Positions 18,925-26,742 of a DNA stretch of 64,000 bases are shown one piece after another. The translations under genes and the position numbers were made by a program. The notes beneath the pieces are model-generated. The model ran no database searches, was not told the DNA's origin, and was given only the letters and a program-made list of their open reading frames with translations. Position 1 is the stretch's first letter, and the number at the start of each line of letters is the position of its first letter. The DNA is from CAYOHG01 sp964465125 (GTDB lineage Bacteria; Planctomycetota; Phycisphaerae; UBA1845; Fen-1342), in NCBI GenBank assembly GCA_964465125.1, contig CAYXIO010000017.1, positions 1 through 64,000 on the forward strand, written 5' to 3'.

Positions 18925-20103
18925 CTAGACACCCAGCGCGCGGCGCACCATGGGGACTCCGAGGCCGAGAATCGCCGCCACCACCGCGAGCAGCCCCAAG
19001 GTGATGGCCCGGCGAGCGCTGCCGGCGCCGACCCAGTTGGCCGGCACCTGCTGGACTCTGCGCCGCAGGCTGCGGCCCCACAGGATCGCCACCAGGGCCA
19101 GCAGCAGCCCCAGCGCCAGCGATCCCCCCGCCGCCGCCATCCACCCCAGCACCTCCGGGGGCAGCTTGGTTTCGCGGGTGAACTTCTCGATGCCCAGCGC
19201 CGCCACCTTTTGCAAGGCGATCGGGCGGAGCACCGAGTACCCGGAGGCCAGGATCAGGGACAGCCACCCGACCGCCGCCGCCAGGGTCGAGCCGCGCAGC
19301 CGCCGGGGCGGCCCCAGCGCTTCCGCCTGACCGTTCACGGCCGGATCGGCGGCGGGCGCGCCTGGTGAGCCGTCGCTCAACGCCGCCGCGTGCACATCCA
19401 CCGCGGGATGACTGCCAGGACGCAGGTTCGGGCCAGGCTTATCCGAGACGATGCGGCCGTCGCGCATCTGGACGATCCGCTTGGCCTGCGCCGCAATGTC
19501 GGCCTCGTGGGTCACCAGGATGACGGTCACGCCCTGCTCGTTGAGCCCGTGGAAGATCTCCATGATCTGCTCGCCCGTACGCGTGTCCAGGTTCCCGGTC
19601 GGCTCGTCGGCCAGCAGCAGCTTGGGGTCGTTGACGATCGCGCGGGCGATCGCAACGCGCTGCCGCTCGCCGCCGGACAGCTCCGACGGGCGATGATGGG
19701 CACGCCGCCCGAGTCCGACCCGTTCGAGCGCCTGCAAGGCGGGCGTGCGCGATGCCAATCTCCGGGCGTAAAACAGCGGAACCGCGACATTGTCCAGCGC
19801 GGGCGTGCGGTTGATCAGGTTGAAGGTCTGAAAGACGAATCCGACGTAGCGGTTGCGGATGCGGGCCAGCTCGCGCTCGGACAGGCAACTGATATCGCGG
19901 CCGTCCAGCTTGAAGGTGCCGCCGGTGGGACGGTCGAGGCAGCCCAGCAGGTGCATCATCGTGCTCTTGCCGCTGCCGCTCGCCCCCGTGATGGCGACGA
20001 ACTCGCCGGCCTCGATCACCAGGTCCACGCCGTCCAGGGCGCGCACGATCGAATCGCCCATGCGGTACAGCTTGGTCAGGCCGGCAATCTCAATCAGCGC
20101 CAC
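18925..20103 (-). CDS. MacB/LolD-type ABC ATPase with C-terminal membrane extension
   Basis: Residues 1-225 are a complete ATPase of the MacB/LolD class: Walker A GASGSGKST, the Q-loop VFQTFNLI, signature LSGGERQRVAIARA, Walker B LLLADEPTGNLD and the switch His in VTHEAD. The protein then continues for about 165 residues: a Pro/Ala-rich linker, then about three hydrophobic segments (AAAVGWLSLILASGYSVL, GGSLALGLLLALVAILW and ITLGLLAVVAAILGLGVPM). LolD-type ATPases usually end near residue 230. The MacA-like gene 254 nt upstream is its likely partner. No FtsX/MacB permease follows; rpsO does. The extension is too short to hold the usual four-helix permease plus periplasmic domain. Confidence 0.88.
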   Translation of the reverse strand: MALIEIAGLTKLYRMGDSIVRALDGVDLVIEAGEFVAITGASGSGKSTMMHLLGCLDRPTGGTFKLDGRDISCLSERELARIRNRYVGFVFQTFNLINRTPALDNVAVPLFYARRLASRTPALQALERVGLGRRAHHRPSELSGGERQRVAIARAIVNDPKLLLADEPTGNLDTRTGEQIMEIFHGLNEQGVTVILVTHEADIAAQAKRIVQMRDGRIVSDKPGPNLRPGSHPAVDVHAAALSDGSPGAPAADPAVNGQAEALGPPRRLRGSTLAAAVGWLSLILASGYSVLRPIALQKVAALGIEKFTRETKLPPEVLGWMAAAGGSLALGLLLALVAILWGRSLRRRVQQVPANWVGAGSARRAITLGLLAVVAAILGLGVPMVRRALGV

Positions 20104-20357
20104 GTTTCATCCATCCAGCGCGGCCGCCCCCGAGTGGTACGAGCGTCGCGCTCTGGGTGATACGGGCGTCTCGCCCGTGGTTCGCGTCGTAGCCAGGCCC
20201 GCCACTCGCCACAATTCACCCCTCACGCATCGAACGCCGCTCGAATCTCAGGGTCGCCCGCGCAGGGGCGACGCTACAGCGCCTCGCGGCTCGGCGTCCG
20301 CTTCCGACCCTTCGCAATTCGCTATTCGCAACTCGCTACTCGACCCTGGCCGTTACG
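20104..20357. repeat. Intergenic region with short hairpins and low-complexity runs
   Basis: The gap between the adaptor and ATPase genes holds ACGGGCG-TCT-CGCCCGT at 20162-20178 and GTCGCCC-N6-GGGCGAC at 20253-20272. It ends in an imperfect ATTCGCTA-like run around 20316-20342. These look like dispersed intergenic repeats rather than genes. No ORF here is credible. Confidence 0.55.
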
Positions 20358-21725
20358 CTAGTCGCTGTTCTCCTCCGGCGGCAGCTTGGTGAACACCTCC
20401 GCGCCCACGTCCAGCTTCGCGCCGCCCAGCACTTCGATCACCTGGGTTTTCGCGCCGTCCGTGATCCCGAACCGGCAAGGCACGAACCGCTTGGCGACTC
20501 CCCCCGTGCGTGTCCGGTCCGCCGTCTTGATCCACACGCCGCGCTGCCCTTCAAACTGCTTGACCGCCTCGGCCGGGACGATCGTCGCGTCCTTCACGCT
20601 CTCGACGGTGAATTCGACCTGGGCCTGCGTGCCCAGCGGCAGCATGTAGCGCTTGTCGTCATTCACTTCGACGTGCACGTCGAACTGGATGATCGACGAG
20701 CCCTCGTTCAGCCTTCCCTGCGGCTCGACGCGCGAAATCCGCCCCGTAAACGTCAGCTCGGGGAATGCATCCACCGTGATCCTGACGTCGCCGCTGCGCC
20801 GCTGCATCGATTCCGCGTCGGAACGCGCGGCTTCGCGCAGCGCGGTGATGTCGGGCATGGCGTCGACGGGCGAGATGTCGAGCACGCGGCCGTAGTCCGC
20901 CTCGTCGACACGGGCAACCACCTTGAGCCTGGAAATGTCCGCCAGCACGGCCACGATCGTTCCGCCGGTGAAGCCGGCGGTGCCCGACTGAACCAGCATG
21001 CCGCGCGAAATCGGCACGTCCGTGACGATCGCGTCCTGGCGGGCCTTGATCGTGGTCTCCAGCAGGCGCTCGTTGGCGTCCGCCAGCGTGTTGCTCGCCT
21101 CCTTGACGACCTGCGCCTGAATCTTGACCGTTTCCTGGGCCTCCTTGAGCGACTGCTCGGAGATCGCGATCTGCGTGCGCGCGTTGATGAGCTGGGCCTG
21201 GTTCACGTTGTAGGCGGACTTGGCGAACTCCACGTCAAGCACGCCCGTGTTGCCCGTTTGGCTCAGTTTCTCCTGATGATCCAGCTCGAACCTCAGCCGC
21301 GTCTCCTGCGCCTCCAGCTCCTGCACGCGTGCCTTGGCCACCTCGATGTTCGACTCCGCCTTCAGCACCGCAATCTTGGCTTGGGCCTCGGTGCTGCGCG
21401 CCCGTTCGAGGGCCGATTCAGCTTTCTCGACGGCCCGTTCCTCATCGTCGCGCTTCAGGACCGCGAGCACGTCGTCTTTCTGAACCGAGTCGCCTTCCGC
21501 GATCTTCAGCTCGGTCACCTCGCCCGACGCTTCCGACTTTACCTGGATGCGCTCGTACGGCTCAATCAGGCCGGTCGCGGTGATCGGCACGCGGATGTCG
21601 CCGAGCTCAACCTTGCCGAATTCCGGCTGTCGCCAGGGCGGGATGAATCGCTGCGTGGTTCGGACGTAATACCAGACCGCCAGGACCAGGATGAGAACGG
21701 CCAGGATGACCAGCCACTTCTTCAT
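20358..21725 (-). CDS. MacA/HlyD-type efflux adaptor
   Basis: This is a 455-residue membrane fusion protein. One N-terminal anchor helix (3-22, KKWLVILAVLILVLAVWYY) is followed by a lipoyl-like half (GEVTELKIAEGDSVQKDDVLAVL), a long alpha-helical hairpin rich in Glu, Ala and Lys (about 90-215), the second lipoyl half and a beta-barrel domain (VVARVDEADYGRV, FTGRISRVEPQG). The C-terminal membrane-proximal domain ends with DVGAEVFTKLPPEENSD. Such adaptors link an inner-membrane ABC or RND transporter to an outer-membrane channel. The start at 21725 has GGAGA 7 nt upstream; the in-frame extension to 22217 is unlike the family. It probably works with the ATPase encoded downstream. Confidence 0.92.
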   Translation of the reverse strand: MKKWLVILAVLILVLAVWYYVRTTQRFIPPWRQPEFGKVELGDIRVPITATGLIEPYERIQVKSEASGEVTELKIAEGDSVQKDDVLAVLKRDDEERAVEKAESALERARSTEAQAKIAVLKAESNIEVAKARVQELEAQETRLRFELDHQEKLSQTGNTGVLDVEFAKSAYNVNQAQLINARTQIAISEQSLKEAQETVKIQAQVVKEASNTLADANERLLETTIKARQDAIVTDVPISRGMLVQSGTAGFTGGTIVAVLADISRLKVVARVDEADYGRVLDISPVDAMPDITALREAARSDAESMQRRSGDVRITVDAFPELTFTGRISRVEPQGRLNEGSSIIQFDVHVEVNDDKRYMLPLGTQAQVEFTVESVKDATIVPAEAVKQFEGQRGVWIKTADRTRTGGVAKRFVPCRFGITDGAKTQVIEVLGGAKLDVGAEVFTKLPPEENSD

Positions 21726-21985
21726 GCGGCGTCTCCGCAAATAGCCGGGAACCGACCCGATACGCCGGCCTGTAGGCGGTCCGAACTCACGGGCATCCGT
21801 AGCATGTCCGCTGCGGCCGGGGGGTGCGTTTCTGGCGGCCGCGTCGGCGAGTCGCCCGCGCCGCCGCCCGCAACCCCGGTTCGCCGCGCTCCGCGCGGAC
21901 TCGCCGTGCGCCGTCGCCGGCGTGATCCGACCGCGCGGGCGGCCATCAAGACACTTAGGGAATTCCGCCAGCCCGCGCCCAATTC

Positions 21986-22618
21986 GTGAAGCTCCTCGGG
22001 CTGGCCGATACCGAAACGTCGTCCGGCCCGACTTCCACGAGGCGATGGAGCGTAAGGGTGCGCCGCAGCCTTTGCAACCCGCCCGAGTCGTCGGCGATTC
22101 GCGCGGTCGTGTGTCGCGCCAGCCTGTTATTACTGGCCGCGCTGCAACTTCCCGGCGGCGGCTGCTCGCTGGGCAGCCGTTCGGAAGACTCCCGCCAGTA
22201 CCCGTCTGGGCCGACATCCGTTCGCATGGTCCCCTTGACCGATACGTGGCTCCCCGATCCGGCCGCGCTCGCGCGCGAGATGCACGCGCTCGGGCCGCGA
22301 CTCGCCGTCTTGCAAGTGCGCGACCCGCAGGCTTGGAACGCCGTCGCCGCAGCCCTTCCCGATCCGCCCCCCCTGCCCGATTTCAAGTCCGGTTCGGTCG
22401 TTGGACTGATCTCGCGCATCGGCCGGCCCGTCGGCGGCTCGGCGCCGGTCCAACTGCGTGAAGTCCTCGACCTCGGCGACGCCGCCAGCATCAGCGGTGC
22501 GTTCGCCGGCGGCAGCTTCCTCCCGGACGGCTCAACCTACCTCACGCTTGCATGGGTCGAGACGAGATCTCCGGTCGACTTGGCCGAGATCGACGGGCAG
22601 ATTTTCGGCGTGCGATAG
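21986..22618 (+). CDS. Secreted or lipid-anchored hypothetical protein
   Basis: I do not recognise this 210-residue protein. A hydrophobic segment (about 46-55, ASLLLLAALQL) ends in PGGGC, a weak lipobox. The mature part has RLAVLQVRDPQAWNAV and SGSVVGLISRIGRPVGG and is predicted to be beta-rich. The start is uncertain: GTG at 21986 has no clear ribosome site, and later GTG codons just before the hydrophobic segment are possible. The gene is divergent from the efflux adaptor gene, with 260 nt between them in which I see no clear promoter. Codon positions look coding, and a competing minus-strand frame has no recognisable features. Confidence 0.6.
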   Translation: MKLLGLADTETSSGPTSTRRWSVRVRRSLCNPPESSAIRAVVCRASLLLLAALQLPGGGCSLGSRSEDSRQYPSGPTSVRMVPLTDTWLPDPAALAREMHALGPRLAVLQVRDPQAWNAVAAALPDPPPLPDFKSGSVVGLISRIGRPVGGSAPVQLREVLDLGDAASISGAFAGGSFLPDGSTYLTLAWVETRSPVDLAEIDGQIFGVR

Positions 22619-22663
22619 TCCGGCCAACCGCAGGCACACTGCTGATACGAACTCGTTCCCCGA

Positions 22664-22698
22664 GAGGTGGCGGCGGCGGCTTCAGCCGCGAACACCTC
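22664..22698. repeat. Hairpin downstream of the secreted hypothetical gene
   Basis: GAGGTG (22664-22669) pairs with CACCTC (22693-22698) around an inner GCGGC-TTCA-GCCGC stem. No T-run follows, so it is a weak terminator candidate or a dispersed repeat. Confidence 0.4.
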
Positions 22699-22805
22699 CG
22701 GTCACCCACGGGTGGGTAAAAAACGGGCAGACTCTGGATCTGGCTGGGTACTGGTTTCCCACGCGCTCACGAATGCAACGGTATCCGCCTGGCGCGTACA
22801 AAAAC

Positions 22806-22832
22806 GTAACACTATTGTTTCAATGTAGTTAC
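22806..22832. promoter_or_regulatory. Dyad, possible activator site upstream of the sigma-54 promoter
   Basis: GTAAC-N3-ATTG-TTT-CAAT-N3-GTTAC forms a 27-bp dyad centred near 22819, about 79 bp upstream of the predicted start. It lies in an unusually AT-rich patch of this GC-rich sequence. Enhancer-binding activators of sigma-54 commonly bind dyads at this distance. Confidence 0.45.
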
Positions 22833-22870
22833 ATGTACTTGAACCGACATTTTGGAACGTGGAATCCAGC

Positions 22871-22887
22871 CTGGCACGCCCGTTGCT
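22871..22887 (+). promoter_or_regulatory. Sigma-54 (RpoN) -24/-12 promoter
   Basis: CTGGCACGCCCGTTGCT matches the RpoN consensus YTGGCACGRNNNTTGCW at every specified position except one (C for R). The GG (22873-22874) and GC (22885-22886) have the obligatory 10-nt spacing. The predicted start is a G near 22898. No sigma-70-like alternative is evident here. Confidence 0.8.
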
Positions 22888-22897
22888 ATGAGAGTCC

Positions 22898-23152
22898 GGT
22901 GTAAGCGATCGGCTGCGGGAAGGGGAGCCCGGAAGCTGATCGAAAGCAAGCTACGAGCGGCGATCGATGACAGGGGGAGGTCGCTCGCTCGGCGGGAGGG
23001 GGAGGAGACGGGTGCGGGGCGCCCGGCTATTTCGGACCCCGTCCGGCAAAAGCGTGGGAGCCGGGTTCGGATGGGGTCCGACCTTTAGAAACGCAATGCA
23101 GTGTGGCCGGCAGGTCGGGTAACACCGGGGGGAACCTGCCGGCCTTTTTTCT
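22898..23152 (+). ncRNA. Putative sigma-54-dependent structured small RNA, about 250 nt
   Basis: The predicted transcript runs from the sigma-54 start to a strong intrinsic terminator. It contains a long stem (TCGGACCCC at 23032-23040 with GGGGTCCGA at 23071-23079), the terminator hairpin and about 11 GGA triplets, one of them in the terminator loop, with purine runs such as GGGAGGGGGAGGAG. The only long frame from the promoter region begins at 22888, before the predicted start; the ATG inside the transcript near 22966 has no ribosome site and its frame ends in the terminator loop. I therefore favour a non-coding RNA. A CsrA-titrating or other regulatory role is only an inference. Part of the region could instead be a dispersed genomic repeat. 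Confidence 0.55.
23105..23152 (+). terminator. Strong intrinsic terminator
   Basis: GGCCGGCAGGT (23105-23115) and ACCTGCCGGCC (23134-23144) form a perfect 11-bp stem, directly followed by TTTTTTCTT. It ends the predicted small RNA and insulates the downstream prenyltransferase gene. Confidence 0.92.
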
Positions 23153-23224
23153 TGCCCGGAAACCGCGCTCGCCCGACATCCAGCGCTGCGATCACCGCCA
23201 TCCCAGCCCACCGTCTCAGCCAAG

Positions 23225-23260
23225 TTGACCCGAAAAGCCCACCCTCGGACAATGCTTCCC
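23225..23260 (+). promoter_or_regulatory. Putative sigma-70 promoter of the UbiA-family gene
   Basis: TTGACC (23225-23230), a 17-nt spacer and GACAAT (23248-23253) predict a start near 23260, giving a leader of under 20 nt before the ATG at 23277. Confidence 0.45.
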
Positions 23261-23276
23261 CGCCCGGGAGGTGAGC

Positions 23277-24221
23277 ATGCCGATCATCCGGCTGCTACGA
23301 CCGCAGCAGTGGATCAAGAACGTCTTCGTGTTCGCGGGACCGGTCTTCGGCCGCAAGCTCGGCGAGCCCGGGGTGATCGTGGCCACGCTGCTCGCGTTCG
23401 GCTGCCTGTGCCTGGTCAGCAGCGCCGTGTACGTCATCAACGACATCCGCGACCGCGAGGAAGACCGGCTTCATCCGCGCAAGTGCCGGCGCCCGATCGC
23501 GTCCGGCGAGGTCGGTGTCGGACAAGCCATGGTCGTCGCGCTGCTTCTGCTGCTCGGTGGGCTGGTCGGCGGCTGGCTGCTCGACCGCGGGTTCGGCCTG
23601 GTGGCCCTGGCGTACTTCCTGCTGCAAGTCGGATACACCTTCGGCTTCAAGCAGGCGGTCATTCTCGACGTGATCTCGCTCGGGATCGGGTTTGTCCTGC
23701 GCGCGGCGGCGGGGGCCGTGCTCGTGCACGTGGCCATCTCTCCCTGGCTCGTTCTTTGCACCTTCACGCTCTGTCTGTTCATGGGGTTCAGCAAGCGGCG
23801 CTGCGAGCTGAACGCGCTGCTCGCCGAGGGCGACGTCGGCCGGGCGCGTCGGCATCGCCGAACGCTCTCGCTCTACACGCCCGATCTGCTCAACCACATG
23901 ACGACGCTGACCGCCGGCATCGCCGTCGTCAGCTTCTTGCTGTACGCGATTGACTCGCGCACGAAGGCGCAGTTCGGCGACGCGCCCGGGCTGGGCGATT
24001 TCGGCTCGCAGTGTTTGCTCTACACCCTGCCGATCGTCGTCTACGCGATCTTCCGCTTCGCCGTGCTGGTGGAGCATGGCGAGGTGGACGGCCCGACCGA
24101 GGTGGTCCTCAAGGACCGTCCGTTCCAGGTGGCACTGGTGCTGTGGGCCGCGGCGGCGGTGCTGATTGTCTACCGGACCGAGCAACTGCGCTGGTTTGCG
24201 CGGGCGATCACGGAAGGCTGA
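23277..24221 (+). CDS. UbiA-family prenyltransferase, likely decaprenyl-phosphate phosphoribosyltransferase
   Basis: The 314-residue protein has about eight transmembrane helices. The start RLLRPQQWIKNVFVFAGP and the motif NDIRDREEDRLHPRKCRRPI (55-74), with Asp residues that bind Mg-diphosphate, are typical of the decaprenyl-phosphate 5-phosphoribosyltransferase branch of UbiA. These enzymes transfer phosphoribose from PRPP to a polyprenyl phosphate as a first step to arabinose-type or related lipid-linked sugars. A second Asp region near GFSKRRCELNALL supports the fold. The ATG at 23277 is preferred because GGGAGG lies 5 nt upstream; a GTG 6 nt earlier overlaps that site. The gene stands alone between a terminator and convergent pyrF. 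Another aromatic or lipid acceptor remains possible. Confidence 0.85.
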   Translation: MPIIRLLRPQQWIKNVFVFAGPVFGRKLGEPGVIVATLLAFGCLCLVSSAVYVINDIRDREEDRLHPRKCRRPIASGEVGVGQAMVVALLLLLGGLVGGWLLDRGFGLVALAYFLLQVGYTFGFKQAVILDVISLGIGFVLRAAAGAVLVHVAISPWLVLCTFTLCLFMGFSKRRCELNALLAEGDVGRARRHRRTLSLYTPDLLNHMTTLTAGIAVVSFLLYAIDSRTKAQFGDAPGLGDFGSQCLLYTLPIVVYAIFRFAVLVEHGEVDGPTEVVLKDRPFQVALVLWAAAAVLIVYRTEQLRWFARAITEG

Positions 24222-24278
24222 CGTTCACCTCCGGCGGCCTGAGGCGCGTCGCACAACGGCGGGCCCGCGTTCGGCCCA

Positions 24279-25238
24279 TCAGCCGCGCAGCAAACGACCC
24301 ACATCCTGCGTGAAGCGAGCGCACGCATCGCGAATAGCCGCCTGCCAGTCGTCGCCGAAGCGCTGCCGAGCCTCCGCCGATTCAAACGCGAAGAGGACCG
24401 AGCGCGACGCATTGACGACCGCGCCGCTGCCGTCCGCGCGGAAGCACGGGCGGCACGCTTCAGCCGTCGCGCCCTGCGCCCCATAGCCCGGCACGAGAAA
24501 AATCGTCTCCGGCATCGCCGCGCGCAAGGCTGCGGTCGAGCGCGCGTCCTTCGGCGCGACCACTGCGCCGACGCACGACAGGCCGCACTCGCCGATCGCA
24601 CCGGGCGAGCGTCCCCAGGCGCGCACCAGCCCGGCCACGTGCTCGTAGAAGCGGCTCGACTCGCCGAACTCGTGCACCTCATCGGCCCCCGGGTCTGACG
24701 GCCGCACCAGCACAAACAGCCCGCGCCCGGCCGCAACCGCGGCGTCGACGAACGGCTTCACGGCGTTCACACCGAGATAGCCCGCCAGCGTGACAGCGTC
24801 GGGAATGCGGGCGGGGTCAACGTCCGCGAACGCCGGCGACGCAAGATGACCGCGGGCGTAGAGCTGCGCCGTCGAGCCGATGTCGCCGCGCTTGATGTCG
24901 GCGATCACCAGCAATCCGCGCCGATGCGCGGATTGAATCAGCCGATAGTACGCCGCAACGCCCCACTCGTAGAACGCCTCGAAGAACGCCGAATTGATCT
25001 TCACCGCGGGCACGAGCCCGGCGACGGCGTCGAGCGCGCCCTCGCAGAACCGCTCGACCGCGTTCACTGCCGCGGCGATGTCGCCGCTCGTCGGCCGCAG
25101 GGACTCAGGCAGGCGTTCGAGGACCGGATCGATCCCGACCACGCCGGGCGTGCCGCACGCACCTATCGCCGCGTGCAGTCGATCGGCGAAGTGGGTCGTT
25201 TCGGTGTCTTGCACGCTGGGTGTGTCGTTCGAGCTCAC
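24279..25238 (-). CDS. pyrF: Orotidine 5'-phosphate decarboxylase, type 2
   Basis: The 319-residue product belongs to the longer (type 2) OMP decarboxylases. It converts OMP to UMP, the last step of pyrimidine synthesis. The catalytic motif DIKRGDIGST (114-123) supplies the Lys/Asp network, and GIDPVLERLPESL, PAVKINSAFFEAFY and LVPGYGAQGAT are further landmarks. It starts 7 nt after the small lipoprotein gene and probably shares a transcript with trpG and that gene. Confidence 0.96.
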   Translation of the reverse strand: MSSNDTPSVQDTETTHFADRLHAAIGACGTPGVVGIDPVLERLPESLRPTSGDIAAAVNAVERFCEGALDAVAGLVPAVKINSAFFEAFYEWGVAAYYRLIQSAHRRGLLVIADIKRGDIGSTAQLYARGHLASPAFADVDPARIPDAVTLAGYLGVNAVKPFVDAAVAAGRGLFVLVRPSDPGADEVHEFGESSRFYEHVAGLVRAWGRSPGAIGECGLSCVGAVVAPKDARSTAALRAAMPETIFLVPGYGAQGATAEACRPCFRADGSGAVVNASRSVLFAFESAEARQRFGDDWQAAIRDACARFTQDVGRLLRG

Positions 25239-25245
25239 GCGCCGC

Positions 25246-25926
25246 TCACGGTTCGTCGCGCGTCATCGCTGCGGCGGGCTGCCGCGCGAAGCCTTCGCCG
25301 ATCAGCATGCGGAAGCTGTCGGCGACGCCGATCGCGGGGAAGACCGCCGCGTACGCGTGCGCCATCGCGAGGCGCGAGGTCATGTCGATCGAGTACGCCG
25401 CTCCGGGCGGGCTGTGGACGGCGTAGCTGGGCCAGGGCGCGTTCGTCCCGTACAGCGCGCCGCCCCCGGCGCTTGCCGCCGCCGCCGCGGGCCGCGAGTA
25501 GCCGCCGACGCCGTGCTCCGGGCCGCGCTGCGGATGATAGAAAGCCAGAAAGTCCGGCTCGTCCTGCTGGTCGAGCCCCAGGGCATGTTTCTGCTCCGGC
25601 GTCAGCTCGGGCTCTGTGTACGTCGGTACGATCGGCTCGCGGATCGGCGCGGCCTGGCCGCGCGAATCGACCCCGATGCGGGCCGGCAGCCGCCGCTGCA
25701 ATCTCGGAAAGTTCGGCAGTTCCTCGCGGTTCGGCGTCACGCGGGTCGCCGCCGAGCTGGTGAATACCGCGCCGGGCGACGAGGAAGGAGCGGCGGCCGC
25801 GTGCGGCTGCGGCGCTGTCGCGCGCTGTGAGCAGCCGATCGCGGCCAGCGCCGCAACGCCGGCGAGTGCGGCGACCCAGGCAGGCCGCAGTCGACGAGCA
25901 TGGATCAGGTCAGAACGCTCGCGCAT
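25246..25926 (-). CDS. Hypothetical lipoprotein
   Basis: This 226-residue protein starts with an Arg-rich N-region, a hydrophobic stretch (WVAALAGVAALAAIGC) and a Cys at about 32 that fits a lipobox (A-I-G-C). The mature part is Pro- and Ala-rich with no recognised domain; it includes LTPEQKHALGLDQQDEPDFL and a C-terminal helix AMAHAYAAVFPAIGV. It lies between trpG and pyrF with gaps of 9 and 7 nt, so it is co-transcribed with them, but its role in that company is unclear. Confidence 0.75.
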   Translation of the reverse strand: MRERSDLIHARRLRPAWVAALAGVAALAAIGCSQRATAPQPHAAAAPSSSPGAVFTSSAATRVTPNREELPNFPRLQRRLPARIGVDSRGQAAPIREPIVPTYTEPELTPEQKHALGLDQQDEPDFLAFYHPQRGPEHGVGGYSRPAAAAASAGGGALYGTNAPWPSYAVHSPPGAAYSIDMTSRLAMAHAYAAVFPAIGVADSFRMLIGEGFARQPAAAMTRDEP

Positions 25927-25935
25927 GCCGTACGC

Positions 25936-26514
25936 CTAACCGATGCCGAGGAAGTTCGCAAGCAACCGCGGCCCTTCGAGCGTCAGGAAGCTCTCCGGGT
26001 GAAACTGCACGCCTTCGACCGGCAGCGACTTGTGCCGAATCGCCATGATCTCGCCGGCGTCATCCTCGCAGACCGCGGAGACCTCGAAATCCGCCGGCAG
26101 CGACTCGCGCTCGACGATCAGCGAGTGATAGCGCGTCGCCTGAAACGGGTTGCTCATGCCGCGGAAGATGCCCTTGCCGTCGTGGCGGATCAGGCTGGTC
26201 TTGCCGTGCACCAGCCGCCCAGCGCGAATGACGTTTCCGCCGTTGGCGAAGGCGATGCACTGGTGCCCGAGACAAACGCCGAGGATCGGGATGCGGCCGC
26301 TGAAACGCTGGATCACTTCCACGCTGATACCGCCCTCGCGCGGTGTGCACGGTCCGGGCGAGATCAGGATATGCGACGGCGCCGCCTGCTCGATCTGATC
26401 GAGTGTGATTTCGTCGTTGCGGCGGACCTGAAGATCGACTTGCGGATCGAGCCCGCCGATCACCTGCACGAGGTTGTAGGTGAACGAATCATAGTTGTCG
26501 ATCAACAGGATCAT
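25936..26514 (-). CDS. trpG: Anthranilate/aminodeoxychorismate synthase glutaminase subunit
   Basis: The 192-residue class I glutamine amidotransferase has the family start MILLIDNYDSFTYNLVQ, the oxyanion strand ILISPGPCTPREGG, nucleophile Cys81 in ILGVCLGHQ, and His172 and Glu174 in FHPESFL, so the catalytic triad is complete. It provides ammonia to TrpE or PabB for tryptophan or folate synthesis; the sequence alone does not separate TrpG from PabA and one protein may serve both. No synthase subunit is adjacent. The start at 26514 gives the normal family length; the in-frame extension to 26703 is unlike the family. Confidence 0.95.
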   Translation of the reverse strand: MILLIDNYDSFTYNLVQVIGGLDPQVDLQVRRNDEITLDQIEQAAPSHILISPGPCTPREGGISVEVIQRFSGRIPILGVCLGHQCIAFANGGNVIRAGRLVHGKTSLIRHDGKGIFRGMSNPFQATRYHSLIVERESLPADFEVSAVCEDDAGEIMAIRHKSLPVEGVQFHPESFLTLEGPRLLANFLGIG

Positions 26515-26558
26515 GGCGGCGGATTGTAGCGGCGCGGCTCCGCGAAGTGTTCGGTACC

Positions 26559-26575
26559 GCGAAGTTCCACTTCGC
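26559..26575. repeat. Intergenic palindrome GCGAAGTTCCACTTCGC
   Basis: The stem GCGAAG/CTTCGC (with a 5-nt TTCCA loop) lies between the crotonase and trpG genes. The same element occurs at 30593-30608. Confidence 0.75.
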
Positions 26576-26742
26576 GCCTCGATCCCCCCGACCGGTGCGG
26601 CCGGCTTCGCGCGGTCGCCGCCCCCGCCGCGGAGTGGGAGCACGTCCAAGGGCGTCATTTCACGACTGGATGATCGCCCGAGGATTCGCTTTTCGATCTT
26701 CAAGGCGTTGGGGGACAGGTTCCGGGCCCGCAGCCTGGGCCG

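Noticed and set aside
22703..22717. ACCCAC-GG-GTGGGT hairpin next to an A-run as terminator
   Set aside because: On the plus strand the hairpin is followed by A residues, and on the minus strand the T-run precedes the hairpin, so neither orientation makes an intrinsic terminator.
22852..23088. Small frame across the sigma-54 promoter region
   Set aside because: Its first in-frame ATG (22888) lies before the predicted transcription start, it has no ribosome site and its product is Arg-rich with no features.
22951..23223. Minus-strand small frame opposite the putative RNA
   Set aside because: The Pro/Arg-rich product resembles translated repeat DNA, and it would be transcribed through the terminator hairpin.
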